Assembly: GCF_010183535.1 (NCBI RefSeq)
Contig: NC_071333.1
Span: 19,156,587 to 19,220,586, forward strand
Length of the DNA stretch: 64,000 nucleotides
Source: Caenorhabditis remanei
Taxonomy: Eukaryota; Nematoda; Chromadorea; Rhabditida; Rhabditidae
Direction: 5' to 3'
Shown: in pieces, positions 1 to 12,007 of the stretch
Layout: each line of letters starts with the position of its first letter
How positions within the stretch are numbered: position 1 is the first letter of the stretch
Position numbers and translations under genes: made by a program
Notes under the pieces: model-generated
What the model saw: the letters and a program-made list of their open reading frames with translations, nothing else
Databases searched by the model: none
Told to the model about the DNA's origin: nothing

Positions 1-2830
1 ACACCGGAAAACTCAGGTGACGTTGATTCTCATGTCAGCACAGTCGTCAGCAACGGCTCCTTCTACACGCCGTTGTTTCCACAATTACTTCGATTTTTCT
101 TTATCTTTTACCTATAGGAAGAGCCATTTTGCCAATGAATACTGAATCTGAAAAATGTATCTTCAACCACGGGTTAGATATATGGAACAAAATATAACCG
201 GGCAATATTCCAAGCGATCAGTCTTGTTCAACGCTTCCTCCTCCTCCGTAGCTTGCTGGTTGTTCTGAAAATATGGATATGAATTGAATAGAATAAATTT
301 GAGTGAAGACTATCTCGGAACACAGCTATCTATTTTTCAAAATTCAAAACACACCATTCAATGTGGATATTAGAAAGAAAAATGAAAATTTTTGATACTT
401 TCAGCAGCGCAAAAAATCACTCAATTTTTTCCTACCGAAATTTTACGAAAACCATCGGGAATCATTGGATAACGAGCGTTATAGTGTGAAAAAAAAATGC
501 AATAAATGGAAAAATGATGCAAATGCGCTCTAGTGTGACGGCTCGTGTACTCCTCTCGGAGAAAGGGGTAATCATGAAGGACTTTGTCTCCGCCTCTTTT
601 AGTAGCAAAACTGGGGCTTTTTGTAGTTTGAGGGGATCAGAATCATGAAAGAAAATTATTCTCATTGGATTATAAGAAACATGTTCTCTGAAGAAAACCG
701 ATTTGAGTAATCATTGAATTCTCTATGTTTCTTTCAGCGTACAATTAGGAGAAACTTAATAAAGTTTTAGACAAATCTTGAGGGAGATCACGCTGTTCAA
801 GTCGCGCACGGGGTTACCATCCATCCAGTCATGGTTTACGGTTGAGAGGTGGCTCATTCTTGTTCACCTGGAAAAAATTACATGGAAATGTTAGTAGTAA
901 TGACATGATAGTCAGGGAAAAGCTATTTTTCAATGACAAAACTGTTCAAAAAGTATGGCCTTACACTACCAAAAGTAACTGTATGCATATTTTTAGTCAA
1001 AAACATACCTTTTTCTGAGCTTTTTCGTCGTCACCACTCATGTTTGACTTGCAGTCCGGAAATTGAATAATTCTGATTGGCAACCAAGAGGATCTCAATC
1101 TCGTGTTGTTTTCTTGCTGTGATTCAACGAATTATCAACAATAAAGTTTCTGGTAGTTGAAAAACAGTGATCACGGTGATTCCCTCAAACACAGTCGTCA
1201 GCATTGGTTTCTTCTCTTGTGACTCCATTTCGCTGCATCCTGATAAGTGTTTTATAAAAGGATGTTCTGATTTTAACTCCATTTCTATTGAATACCTTGA
1301 CGGCTTCCCACGAAAAAAATCGCAACGTGTTTTACTTTGTAGAGACAGCCAAATGGCTTCATTCATTGTCCTGCCCCACCACCAGCCTGGCTCGGAGTCT
1401 TCATGGGGAGCTTTCTTGATCCTGATTGTTCTGATAAGAAACAGGTGTTTTTGAATATATAAAGAGTAAAAATTAGAATAATCGTCGTATTCTCTATTTT
1501 CCTTTCAGCGTGCAATTTGCAGAAACTCGACCAAGTTTCAGACAAATCTTGAGGAAGATCACGTTTTTCAATTCGCGCACTGGGCCATCATGATGTTGTG
1601 TGCCCATCCAGTCATCCTTCACGGTTGAGAGGCGGCTCATTCTCGTTCTCCTGAAAACAAAGATTACTTGGAAATCTTATGTTAGTCATAATGACATGAT
1701 AGTCAAGGAAAACGTATTTTTCAATCACAAAATCGCTCAAAAAGTATGGCCTTATACTACCGAAAGTCACTGTGTACCAATTTCAGTCAAAAACATACCT
1801 TTTTCTGAGCTTTTTCGTTGTCACCACTTGCAGTGCGGAAGTTAAATAATTCTGATTGGCAACCCAGAGCATCTCAATCTTGTGTCGTTTTTTTGTTGCG
1901 ATTCAACGAATTACCAACAATAAAGTTTCTGGTAGTTGAAAAACAGAGATCACGGGGATTCCCTCGAACACAGTCGTCAGCATTGGTTTCTTCTCTATTA
2001 ACTCCATTTTGGTGCATTGTAATAGGTTTTTCAATACGATTCTTTAATTTTGAGCGCACTTCTATCGAAAATTTCAACAGCTATCAACAAGGACAATTGT
2101 AAAGTGTTTTACTAACTTGAGGCAGCCAAATGGCTCTATTCCGTGTCCTGCGCATCGAACAGCTTAACTCGCAATCTTCCACGTCTTCATGGTAAGCTTT
2201 CTTGATCTTGATCGTCAATTTCTTCTCCCAAACCTGTAGAACAATCCTTTGGCACGAGAATGCCACAGATGAAGAGTAAATCTATAAAAAAATGTATCAT
2301 TAACCACGGGTTAGGTTTATGGAACAATATTACCTGGCAATGTTCCATTTGTTCTGTTTTCCTAGATACTTTCTGCTCTGTAGATAGACGGTGATTCTGA
2401 AAATGTGGAAATTAACATAATTGAAAGAATCAGTGCAAAAAATTCCTCGGGATTCATTTATCGATTTCGCGAAATTGAAAAATGACAGTTCAAACAATAA
2501 ATTTTCATAATTTCATGTGCGCGAAAAATCGCTCGAATTTTTCCGACCAAAATTTCAGTAAAACCATCACAAATAATTGAAAAATTAGCGATTTAGGATG
2601 AGAAAAAAATCCAATAAATGGAAAAATGATGCAAATGCGCTCTAATGAGGCGACTCGTGTATTCCTCTCGGAGAAAGGAGTGACCATGAAAGATTTTGTC
2701 TCCGCCCCTTTCAATAGAAAAACTGGGTTTTTTGTCATTAGAGAAGATCAGACTCACGAAGGACAATTGTTCTCATTAAAAACAGGTTTTTCTTTTTAAA
2801 GATCATTGTATTCTTAGTTTTTCCTTGCGA
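1..2830. repeat. Decayed tandem duplication of two alternating blocks
   Basis: Two block types recur. Block X is at about 780-1450 and again at 1550-2260. Block Y is at about 130-720 and again at 2280-2780. The first 120 bases look like the end of a further X block. Shared landmarks are the phrase cagtcgtcagca (near 34, 1191 and 1971), accacgggtta (near 165 and 2305), and ctcctctcggagaaagg-like text (near 550 and 2662). The blocks differ by many substitutions and small indels, so the duplication is old. Both X copies hold remnants of the same minus-strand coding exons. Confidence 0.75.
1494..2233 (-). pseudogene. Degenerate gene fragment of unknown family
   Basis: Several exon-like pieces with good splice signals can be read on the minus strand. 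One piece (2233-2117) encodes VWEKKLTIKIKKAYHEDVED and continues to WLPQ. A second (about 1880-1799) reads MLWVANQNYL and ends LRKR at a gtatgt donor. A third (1650-1494) joins in phase, reads MSRLSTVKDDW and ends at a TAG. A middle piece near 2030-1920 shares the phrase MLTTVFEGI with the other X copy, but in a frame that does not join cleanly. The copy at 780-1450 has in-frame stops and indels. I do not recognise the family. A diverged living gene is possible, but frame breaks in both copies favour a pseudogene pair. Confidence 0.35.
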
Positions 2831-3095
2831 TTTTGATCAGTTTTCAGTTGAAAAAATTAGGGAAATTAGATTATAGTGATGTCCCAAAGGTAATATCAAT
2901 TTTTTTAGTGCTGAAACAATTCTCGGTTTGTGTTCTTGCCTGATTTGAATCTGCTGTGGTGTTTTTTAATCACTGCATCCAACCGTTGTTTTTCTTAATA
3001 GTGGTGTAGTTTCTTCACTTTCCTCTCTTTTTTTAATTCTCACCTATTCGGCATCTCAGGTACACAAAATCAAAAAGACACCACAAACTGCAAAG

Positions 3096-3290
3096 ATGAC
3101 GAAAAAAGACGGACCTTCTTCGAAAGACGATCGACCGACCCGTATTCAACGAAAAGGCCTTCCACGCAATACTCATCGTTTGTCCACACGCGCCAAACAG
3201 ATCCTACTATTTCTCATCCCATTTGCTTTATTCCTAATCACTTTCTCATTTTGTTTCTTTTCTTGGTTCAACTCGTTCTCGCTGTTTTGA
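3096..3290 (+). CDS. Small single-pass membrane protein, 64 aa
   Basis: A single uninterrupted frame of 64 codons begins at the first ATG after a splice-acceptor-like tctcag 36 bases upstream, which suggests trans-splicing. The N-terminal half is basic and polar (MTKKDGPSSKDD onward). Residues about 37-63 are strongly hydrophobic (ILLFLIPFALFLITFSF) and would form one membrane segment near the C-terminus, so this looks like a tail-anchored or type II topology. An AATAAA lies 60 bases past the stop (3352). No family recognised. It could also be the last exon of a longer gene. Confidence 0.5.
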   Translation: MTKKDGPSSKDDRPTRIQRKGLPRNTHRLSTRAKQILLFLIPFALFLITFSFCFFSWFNSFSLF

Positions 3291-3984
3291 TTCGGTTTAG
3301 AAGAAAATTGTGTTGTTGCACGTGTATACGCCATAGAGCTCAACGACTTATCAATAAAACATTAAAAAACAAAATGTTGGTGTGATTGTCTATGCTGAAA
3401 ACTTGTGGAATGCATCATTACACTGTTGGTAACGCTGTTTGAAGCCCTACCACGTCTCACACTCGTTTATTAAGTGGCTGTAACGGATTGAATTAGTAAA
3501 TTTTTTTCCGATTTCAAAATAAGGGACTTTTTTATTTATTGAATCGGAAAAAAAAACAAAAAAAAAACAAAATTGTTACCTTTTTTGAACTTCATCAGAC
3601 AGACTCCTCGGATCTGCCCGATTCTAAGAGTTCTCAGTTAAAAAAATTAAGAAATTAATGAAAGAAGTGCAGGAAAAAACAACATTCTTGATAAGAACAT
3701 GAAAACCAATAAACTTAGTTTTGAACGCACTGTAGAGAACTATAAAACATATTTATAAAGTAATTTTGGGCTCTTTTAGTAACTTGTGATAGTTAGCAAT
3801 TATTGATTTTTAAGTAAGCGTCACGGATATGTACGAGCATAACACCTTGACTGGAAGTACAAAAATAATATTTTCCGTGACTGGATGAAGGCTGGGGTGG
3901 GTCATCGCCCCAGAAATCTACTTGCTTCTCCCCTGAAGTATCGACATATCTTTCAAGTCATATTTGGCTCATTTTACTCCAATA

Positions 3985-4321
3985 TGGCTGGACTCACATT
4001 CAGGATTCTTTATGCTGCGGATTATACGAAAGCAAAAAATGGTGAGTGATCAAATACAATGGATATTCGCTGCAATTTCTACTACTTCTATAGAATAAGA
4101 TTTACGAACCTCTTTTTGCAGTACCAAACTTCAAGGAATCCCTTCAAACTGAGTCTAAAGCTAAATCTGATCTTCAGAATCAACCAGAACCTCAAGCAGA
4201 GGTTATCGACCTAGCCGACTTAATGTTTGAAAAATGGTTATGCCGGGAAAAAAACGATTGCGTTTGTCCCGTAATGGCTCATTTGCGACTCAAAAAACTT
4301 AAAACTGTAACTTTAGTGTAA
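3985..4321 (+). CDS. Small two-exon protein of unknown function, 85 aa
   Basis: Exon 1 (3985-4042) starts at ATG with MAGLTFRILYAADYTKAKN and ends at a gtgagt donor. Exon 2 (4122-4321) follows a tttttgcag acceptor and joins in phase. It reads through a glutamine and glutamate-rich stretch, then LADLMFEKW and a cysteine cluster CREKNDCVCP, and ends at TAA. The 79-nt intron has consensus ends, and the combined frame has no stop. No signal peptide or membrane segment is seen. I do not recognise a family. The good splice sites and the continuous frame across the junction are the main support. Confidence 0.55.
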
Positions 4322-4884
4322 ATAATTTTCCAGAAACCCATCGAATTTCAAAGTAGCAGTCCGTTTCTTTGAAACTAACTTTTCGTGACTTTTTACTCTT
4401 CTTTTTTGTTGTGCTGACAAGAATATTTAGGCTCGTATTCTGTTTCGACTTCCCATATTTCGTTTTTGATTTCCAGAAAGAAGATTTGCCAACGAAAAAA
4501 TAAATCTTCATTTATTGATAACGAACAATTTCTTGATAACGATCACCGCTTTTTAAAAATCTTACATTTCACACGCCATCAAATTGAAACTACACAAACC
4601 ATTTTCCTATTCTCAACATCATATGAGAACATACATCTTCTTTTTTATCTCTTCTCTTTGAAAAAATTGGAACATTGGTCATTTCTCTTTTAGGTCATTT
4701 TTTCTAAGAGGGACAGAGGTCAGCGACCGATCGCATCATCGACAAAAAAAGAAGAGAAAAAGGGATATCTCTTGCTTCGAACGCTTGAACTTTTCACAAT
4801 GAAAAGAATACCTTTCTTTCTTGTTGTTTTACATTAAATTTTGTTCCCATTTATATTAAGCTTCTTTTATTTAATTTTATTATC

Positions 4885-5106
4885 TTATTTCTTATTGCGT
4901 TTATGATCTATTTCAAGGAGAATAAAGGAAACTGCTTCTAAACGTTTTGGTGTCTGATGAACTATAAAATAATGGGAATCTTCTAATAAAAACTTTAAAC
5001 AAGACTGTAGAGATCTAAATGACATTCTTGAACCCATTGCCTCATTCTTTAATTGGTCCCACGTGCTTTTCACACCCTTGCCCGGTTCGCCGTTTTTTGT
5101 GTTCAT
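4885..5106 (-). CDS. Small protein or terminal exon, 73 aa
   Basis: The minus-strand frame starts MNTKNGEPGKGVKSTWDQL and ends EIDHKRNKK before TAA. A TTTATT on the plus strand at 4866-4871 (AATAAA on the minus strand) is placed as a poly(A) signal. The composition is that of a soluble, slightly basic protein. The ATG overlaps the TGA of an upstream open stretch (cAATGA), so it could also be the 3' part of a longer gene read in another frame. No family recognised. Confidence 0.4.
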   Translation of the reverse strand: MNTKNGEPGKGVKSTWDQLKNEAMGSRMSFRSLQSCLKFLLEDSHYFIVHQTPKRLEAVSFILLEIDHKRNKK

Positions 5107-5737
5107 TGAAGATCATAAGCTGATAGAGCATGAAAGAGCTCTATTGATAACTGACCTGAACCTTGTTGGGAAAACACATAAGGTCTGAAACTGCCTTAAA
5201 CCATGTTTATTTCGATTATCACATTTATTGTAGTATGTTCATAGCAAGGATGTTTAACCTATCAGAAAAGTTTTAGAAATTTCCAAAAGAGATTGATTAT
5301 TATGCGATTGGGTAATGGAAAAGAGGTACAATTTTTCGAATATTGAGATGTTAAACTGATTACAAATTAAAACGTTTTGTGATATATACAAGAGAGACAC
5401 AAAAAGGGAGAGGTTGGAGAAAACTTAGAAAAATATTCCAAGTAAGAGAGATCATTACAAAATAATTGACAAGTGGTTAAATAAGACGGTTGAACTACAA
5501 GCGGTAGGGGAGAAGAGAAGAGGTGCCTCAAGAAAAAACGAAAGAGAAAGGGTATCACTAGTTGCTGACATAATACTGCACATGAAGAACACGCGGGGGA
5601 AAGGAATGAAATATAAATAGAAAAAGAGGAACAGTGAGGTGAAACATGGTCAAAAAAAGAGTGGGTCAGAACTAGAAGAAGAGAATATACAGAACTGTGG
5701 GAAAAAAGGCAATCCGATCCCAACTACAGTGATCTCT
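5107..5737. other. Intergenic stretch, 3' side of gene A
   Basis: I see no supported gene here. The plus strand is purine-rich from 5380 to 5720, and the end next to gene A resembles the 3' flank of gene B (9780-10169). This is consistent with A and B being old duplicates together with their 3' flanks. Confidence 0.5.
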
Positions 5738-7256
5738 CTACTTCTTCTTTCTTCTTGCCTCCTTCTTCATCACCTCACTACGGCATAAAGTTCCCTCTCT
5801 TGCCAAAGTGCTCTTCCATCTTCTCCAAATCGCTCCGGTTACCGCGCTCCGTCCCACTTGGGTCTGCGCCTCCCCGCAGCAAAAAAATCTTGTAGATTTG
5901 CGGAACTTGCTGTTTTGCATTCGCACGCAAACAGAATGGAACCATCTGTTAGCGTGCCGATTCCCACATCTTACCTGTAATTTAGAGAAATGTTTGTAAC
6001 GTGGAATTTTTAATAGTAATTCTTACCCATTGCGCTGGGCCTGTGAGTCTTGGATAGAATTCCAGCAGAATGCAGAAAATCCCAGCCGCACATCTGCTAC
6101 GGAGCACTGGCTGAAAATAGACAATCATTGAATTCTTTGTTCAATTGGATCGACATAAAACTAAACTCACGTTTATTCCTGCAAGTGGGTCGACCATTCG
6201 GCATCTCGTGGGAGCGTTGGCGTTTCGTGGGATCACGGCCTGTAAAATGTGCTTTGATTTAAAATTCTGTTCTTAGAAGACCCTTTTTTTTCATACCTGA
6301 GATGCCGTTGCGGATCTGTCATTTATTGTTCTCATTCTGGCACATCTCTGCAGAACTACGGGAGAGTTGCTGCGTGACCGTGAAATATCAGAAAGTGTGG
6401 CTGGCGACATCTCACGTGGAGTTTCATACCAGTGGGGTCGAACAATCGGTCTGTCATATAAGGTATTGGTTGAAGTGACAGTTCTTTCTGGCTCAGTTGG
6501 AACATCGTCAATTAATGGCGGAGGTGGTGTAATAGAGAGTCTGTTGATAGACGGAGTCGCTTCTTCCTTGATGAAAACCGGGTCAATTGGAATGGGGGCA
6601 GGTGACTGTGCTCGTGGAGCAACACCTGGCGAGGGAGAACGAGCGGGGAAAGGTGACGCAACAGGGAATCCGGGGAATCCGTTGTTTGGCGGAGTCGCCT
6701 CTTCCTTGATGACAACCGGGTCAACTGGCATGGGGACGGGTGACTGTCCATGTGGGGCAACAACAGGTGAGGGAGTACGAGCGGGGAGAGGTGGCGCAAT
6801 CGCAAATCCGTTGGTGTTTACTTCGTCGATGGCAGCTGGTGACGGTGGTCCAGAGATTGTCTCCACATCAATTATCTCGTCCTCATCATCTGTCTCATCA
6901 GCGATTCCTGCTCCTTGTGGCTCCTCTTCTACAGCTTCCGGGACGACTTCAGGGACTTGGGCAACTGGAATTATTGCAGCTAGCTGGGTGCGGTGGAACG
7001 CGTACTGTTCAGCAAGACGACGTTGAACTCTTTGATAATTAGCAAAGGCTGCTGCTTGATAAGCAGCTGGTGGCACAAAAACAGGAGCGAACTGGAATTG
7101 AGGTCTAGGAAGAGCTGCTACATAATGTGGAAAGTGTCCGAAAGGATAGTAATGCATGACAGGAGGAACTTGTCGCTGAACTGGTGCTGGCATGTAGACA
7201 AATCGTTGGAAGGGATAGCCAGGTGGAGCTGCCGGATTTCCGTTTTGACGGTTCAT
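5738..7256 (-). CDS. Gene A: proline-rich nuclear-type protein with degenerate PHD-like finger, 449 aa
   Basis: Four exons join in phase 0: 7256-6297, 6239-6171, 6110-6027 and 5974-5738 (320+23+28+78 aa). All introns have GT/AG ends and are 52-60 nt. Exon 1 starts MNRQNGNPAAPPGYPF and is proline-, alanine- and valine-rich. Around residues 125-140 is an acidic DEDEIIDVET stretch resembling a SUMO-interacting motif. A repeat of about 40 residues occurs twice, each copy ending in IKEEATP, where IKEE fits the sumoylation consensus. The last two exons carry a PHD-like arrangement: C350, C356, C374, H384, C387 and C403/C404. The position matching gene B C482 is A379, so one zinc ligand is missing. 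The tail is basic (KKEARRKKK). An acceptor tattttcag precedes the ATG by 32 bases, suggesting trans-splicing. It is paralogous to B (10170-12007) and C (21108-23071). The nuclear role is inferred from composition only. Confidence 0.75.
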
Positions 7257-7439
7257 GGTAGTGCAGTTGAGAATCGAGTTTGGTACTCTGAAAATAGGAA
7301 TTCCAAGAATTGTTTTATTTAAGATGATTTACTTAAAGATTCTGGCATATTGCCATGGCCCCACGAGTGACTTTTCAGTAGTTGAATGTTTTGGTTCTTG
7401 AGCAAATTCTAGAAAGTTAGAGATAATGAAAAATAACGC

Positions 7440-7442
<3 letters not shown>

Positions 7443-7495
<53 letters not shown>
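7443..7495. repeat. TA dinucleotide microsatellite
   Basis: About 26 uninterrupted TA units lie just upstream of the trans-splice acceptor side of gene A. No equivalent tract is seen beside the truncated A copy near 17.1 kb, so the expansion arose after the duplication or was lost there. Confidence 0.95.
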
Positions 7496-7497
<2 letters not shown>

Positions 7498-8019
7498 TAT
7501 ACAGTGCGCGAAATACATTTAGGCTCAATCCATCCGTCGGTGTGTCTGTTTGTCCGTATGAAGAAGGGATCTTTTGTCAGCGTGCCTCCACCCACTCTAG
7601 AATTAGATCGTCAAAGGCACGCCAGACATATGCAACCCATCTGTGTGTCTGTTTGTCCGCCGCATAAAAGTGTGTCAAACATTTTTTGACAATCTCTAAC
7701 TTTCTTGGGAGCGCTCGTACAATAAAACAGTTGTCAACTACAAAAATGAATTTCTACTTCTGTTCTGTACGATCCGACGCATTTTTACTCGGTGAGACAG
7801 TCACTGATACAGTGACACCCTCTCAAAAATGAATATTTTCAGCGGAAAACGCCCAATTTTGCTTAAATTATGGTCATTACTGTAATTTTCTGATGAGCAT
7901 TGAATGTATCGAAGAAGTTAGTTGTATAGGCGGAAATGGAAAACTAATATAATAGATATAGCTTCCGAATTATTTCTAAAAGTACAGTATCCACCCTTCG
8001 CCCTTCCCTTAAATTTCGT

Positions 8020-8270
8020 CGGATGAGATGAAGGAGGTCATAAGGAGCGTTTACATCAGAAGCCGGGAAAGCGCGAGTAACTTGATATACGCTAATTATA
8101 AACAAAAAAACACTGATGTGCGAAAGTAGCGAACATCAAAGACTGTCGGGATCCGATGAGCCGGGAGAAGAGAGACGAGAGGGTGGGAGGGGAAGAAAAC
8201 ATAAACAAATGTTGTCGTGCGGATCTGTTAGAGCCTCGAAAGTGTTTTTAGGACCATACTTGTCGGCACG
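8020..8270. repeat. Three-copy dispersed block, copy 1
   Basis: This shares a conserved string starting near gatgagatgaaggaggtca and containing gatgtgcgaaagtagcgaac, then cgtgcggatctgttagagcc. Copies are at about 17655-17895 and 20025-20268. The first two fall in matching places of the two cluster copies. The third lies downstream of the B remnant, where the first cluster copy has no equivalent. Confidence 0.8.
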
Positions 8271-10169
8271 ACCCTGTCTGGCAAGACCCCGAAATGCTGA
8301 AAAGTCCGGCCTCAAAAAATGAAGTAATTTTTTTTCACAATTTTCACAATTTTCATTGATAATGTGAATATTTCTGATTATTTTTCGGAATTTACTCTAA
8401 TTTTGATTTATGGCCAAAATTTATCTTTTTCACGAAAAAAATTAGAAAAATTGGAAATTGAACTTAGGCTGCAAGTACCCGAGCCTTCGAGCCGGGCCTT
8501 AACGGTGATAAATTTGACAAGTATGCCACAAATTGTTCCAGGTACGTTTATATCACATGTGTCTCTAGTTTTTTTTTAAATTCACAATGCGTAAGTCATA
8601 AGCCCCCGGACCTGGCGCTACCCAGTTATGCTTTAAAAAGCGTACCTGTTAGGGAGACGAGACTACTGTAGTCGGAAGCAAAATTGGAGTCTATCACCAC
8701 AGATCATACGTTGAATATCAATTCCAAAGAGTCACAGTTGATTCGATTGAAGAGTTGTAGCAAAACAAAGTTGATAATCTGAATAGTTCAAGATTATTTT
8801 TGGTTTTATGAAAGCGAGACAATATTACAACGGAGAGAGTACGAGGAACTCATTTCATGAAAATAGTATGTTAAGAGAGAGAAAAGTAGTTCAAGGTTAG
8901 TATATATAAGCTTTGTGATCATAAGATGATAGAGAGTGAGTGGGCGGAGCTATCCTTTTCTCTAGTCGGAGCATATGAGGTAAACGATACTGTTTAGGCT
9001 GATCGACAACGCCTTCCGACAAAAAAGTAGGAGAGAGGTCATATACAAAAAGTGATGCGCTAAACCCCGCCCACACACCCCGGGACCTTGCTCGGTGGAT
9101 TAACGAATTGAAGACTGTCAAGCAAGTTGTATTGTTCTGTAGAATCAGAATTTAAAGCAAATACCCAATTCGAGAAACGTGATCGCTTACTGTAGAGCAA
9201 TCGAATCATTTTAGTTTTGATTTCAAAATTACTGTTACAGTTTTTTTTTTTGAAAAAAACAGTCCTAAATTACTTGTCAAGAAACACAAAGACACAGGAA
9301 TAGTTATCTTTAGATATTTAGAATTATTTCAGTTTGACTACTTTTCGTGGAGAGGTTAGGTTTCACAAAATGAAATACTCGCCTGTTGACAACCGATGAA
9401 TGCTCACCTGCCGAATTTGCTGCTAATCCGTAACAGGCAGCTGGAGAAATTTGAGCAGTCAGTGAATGTGAAATTGAACTTGAAGGAAAAATCCAAAATT
9501 TGGAATATTTCGTTAGTTTATTGAAGAATATGGAAATCAAAACATCAAAAATATTGAAAAGGAAGAGGGATTGGGAAATATACCAAATGATACATGAAAA
9601 GTTTAGAGAACCGATAAAGAATACGGAGATGGGGATTTATCACGAAACGGGGGTTTTGGGACAGGGAGATAAAAGATAGATAGGATGGGTGATCAGAATT
9701 TCGTACTTGTTTGGAAAACAACATCGGAAACAATGAAGGATCTATATCTTGGGAAGAAAAGGGTTCGAAAAATTATCAGTTGACAAAGAGTAGGGAAACA
9801 TCTCTATGGAGTTAATTCAGAGAGACATCTAGATTTGCATGTTGCGGCGAGAAGCAGACGCAAGAAGAGAAGAATGGAACGAGCGATAAGAAGGTAGGAA
9901 GACATTTGGAGAACAGCTGAAAGAAAATGGGAGACGTTTCTGAGTAGGAGGCACAGGACATGACATTTCGGCAGAGAGAGAGAGACAAGAAAAGAAGGAA
10001 ACATGAAAAGAGGGACTACTGTAGAAGCTGGTGAATGATCAGAAAATAAGTGAACATGAACTGTTTGGGGAGAATACCGTTGAAGCGGAGAAATGGGATG
10101 GTGAAAATGGAAGGAATTGACATAATTTTATGAAAAAGAGTTATTCCGATCCCCACTACAGTAATCCCT

Positions 10170-12007
10170 TTACTTCTTCTTCCTCCGTGCCTCCTCCTTC
10201 AGCATCTCACTGCGGCAGGACGATCCTTCTCTTGCCAAAGCCCTCTTCCACCTTCTATAAATGGCTCCACTCATAGCATTTTTCCCGTGCTGCGTCTGTT
10301 GTTTGCCGCAACAGAAAAATGCGGTGGTGTCTCTGAACTTGGAGTTCGTCATGCGAACACACACCGAGTGGAACCATTTATTACATTGGCGGTTGTCACA
10401 CTGCACCTGAATTTTTTAAAATAAGATTTTCCATTTGAACTCGGAAAATTATGAATTCTCACCCACTGCACGTCTTCGTCTTTGGGGAGTCGGGGCAAAA
10501 TTTCGTGCAGGATGCAGTGGGATGCTTGACATACCCCCAAGATTTCTGGCTGTAAATTCTAACTGATTCAGTATAATCAAGGAAATTAAACTCACATCGA
10601 TTCTCTCCAGTTCTGCTTGCGTCGGCTCGTTGACGTTTCGTCGGGGAAGCACGACCTGTAAAATATGATATGAACTAACAACATTTTTATAACTTCTCTC
10701 CACTAATTTGGTTTTTGTCCCATCACACTCACCTGAGGCTCGGTTTCATTTCCTTCCTCCTCATCTTCGATCTTGATCTCTGTCTCGTCTGGTTTGGTTG
10801 GTTTCTTCTCTTTTTTGGATTTCGTCGTCTTCTTGGAGTTCTTTTTGTCCTCTTCTCTCACTTGGACTCTTTTTCTTGAATTCTGAGCATCAGAGGTCGA
10901 TGGTTGGTCGGAGTATGGTCTTAAGGAAAAGTTACAACAAGGCTCGTCCTTATCCTCTTCCGAATCGAATTCATAATCATCCAGATAGGACGAATATGAT
11001 GGTCCAGTGGTGGTTGAAGCGGTAACCGAAGTTTGTGACACTGTGACGTTCTTTGTTGGCTGAACGATTCCACGCGGTAGAGTCAATTCCGTAGTGACTG
11101 GCCGAGTTTCGGGAGACATAGAAATTGTAGCAGGAGTTTGGGAATTCTCATTCAATTCGGCATTCCAATTTGTGTCCTCCCGAGCCTCTGGGATTTGTTC
11201 TGCAGCAGCTTGTCGGACGACTCCAGGAACGTTGTTGGCTGGAGCTTGTCGGACAACTCCAGGTGCGGTGAAAGCTGGAATGAAGGGAATCATCCAACGG
11301 TTTCCCAAAAATTCCGCTGCTTGTTGGAGAGACATCCACTGAGCGAGAGCGGCAAGCGGTAGAGCCATTGGGTTAGCTCCCATTTGAGGAGCTCCTATTT
11401 GAGCTTGAACGTGACCTCCATTGTTCAGAAGAGCTTCCATTTGAGCTTGGACATGAGCTCCGTAGTTTGGAAGAGCCCCAATTTGAGCTTGAATTTGAAC
11501 TCCAAAATTTGGGAAAGCTCCCATTTGAGGTGCTCTCATTTCAGCTGGAACCTGAACCCCCAAGTTTGGAAAAGCTCCCACTTGGGCTGGGACTTGAGCT
11601 CCCATCTGAGCTTGAACCTGAGCTCTAGAATTTGAAATAGCTCCCATGTGAGAAGCTCCCAGTTGGGCTAGAACTTGAGCTCCGAAATTTGGAAGAGCTC
11701 CCATTTGTGGTGCTCCCAGTTGGGCTGGAGCCTGAGCTCCATGGTTTGGAAGAGCTCCCATTTGAATTGGAACTTGAGCTGTCAGGTTTGGAAAACCTCC
11801 CACTTGAGCTGGAAATTGAACTTGAGCACCATAGTTTGGAAGAGCTGCAAGTCGTTGGAATTGAGCGAGTGTGTCCGCTTGGTTCAGGAGAGCTTGGAGT
11901 GATGGAGTTGGAACGAATGCAGACTGACTGCGACCAGCTGGTTGTCCCGTGACCCGAGCATTGGCATTAGCCGGGGTGTTGGATGGTTGGCGGTTGAAGT
12001 GGTACAT
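10170..12007 (-). CDS. Gene B: low-complexity protein with C-terminal PHD-like finger, 552 aa
   Basis: Four exons join in phase 0: 12007-10733, 10655-10596, 10549-10463 and 10406-10170 (425+20+29+78 aa), with short consensus introns. Exon 1 starts MYHFNRQPSNTPANANAR and then has about ten imperfect repeats of the type MGALPNxGAQVxAQ (residues about 50-220). An acidic and basic stretch near its end includes KKNSKKTTKSKKEKK and EIKIEDEEE, where IKIE fits a sumoylation site. The finger has C452 and C457 in exon 3, and C477, C482, H487, C490 and C506/C507 in exon 4 (VQCDNRQCNKWFHSVC). This resembles a PHD finger with an unusual final CC in place of CxxC. The basic tail EEARRKKK matches gene A. 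PHD fingers usually read histone H3 tails. That role is inference here, as the aromatic cage cannot be judged. An acceptor attccag lies 27 bases before the ATG. Confidence 0.82.

Larger units (their letters stand above)
7257..10169. other. Repeat-rich spacer between genes A and B
   Basis: No coding region is supported. It holds a TA microsatellite (7443-7495), a GT/GTC-rich repeat (about 7525-7690) related to 17131-17310, a block shared with two other sites (about 8020-8270), and a stretch at 8580-9480 that matches 18560-19440 downstream in the second cluster copy. The purine-rich part 9790-10130 is the 3' flank of gene B. Confidence 0.6.

Noticed and set aside
6367..7042. Long plus-strand open frames opposite gene A
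   Set aside because: They are shadows of the proline-rich minus-strand exon, with no splice signals and Gly/Ser-rich antisense composition.
7441..7700. CRISPR-like regular spacing in repeats
   Set aside because: These are simple TA and GT-type repeats in a eukaryotic genome, with no repeat-spacer structure.
11094..11952. Plus-strand open frames opposite the gene B repeats
   Set aside because: They are antisense shadows of a repetitive coding exon, and the repeat period explains the long frames.
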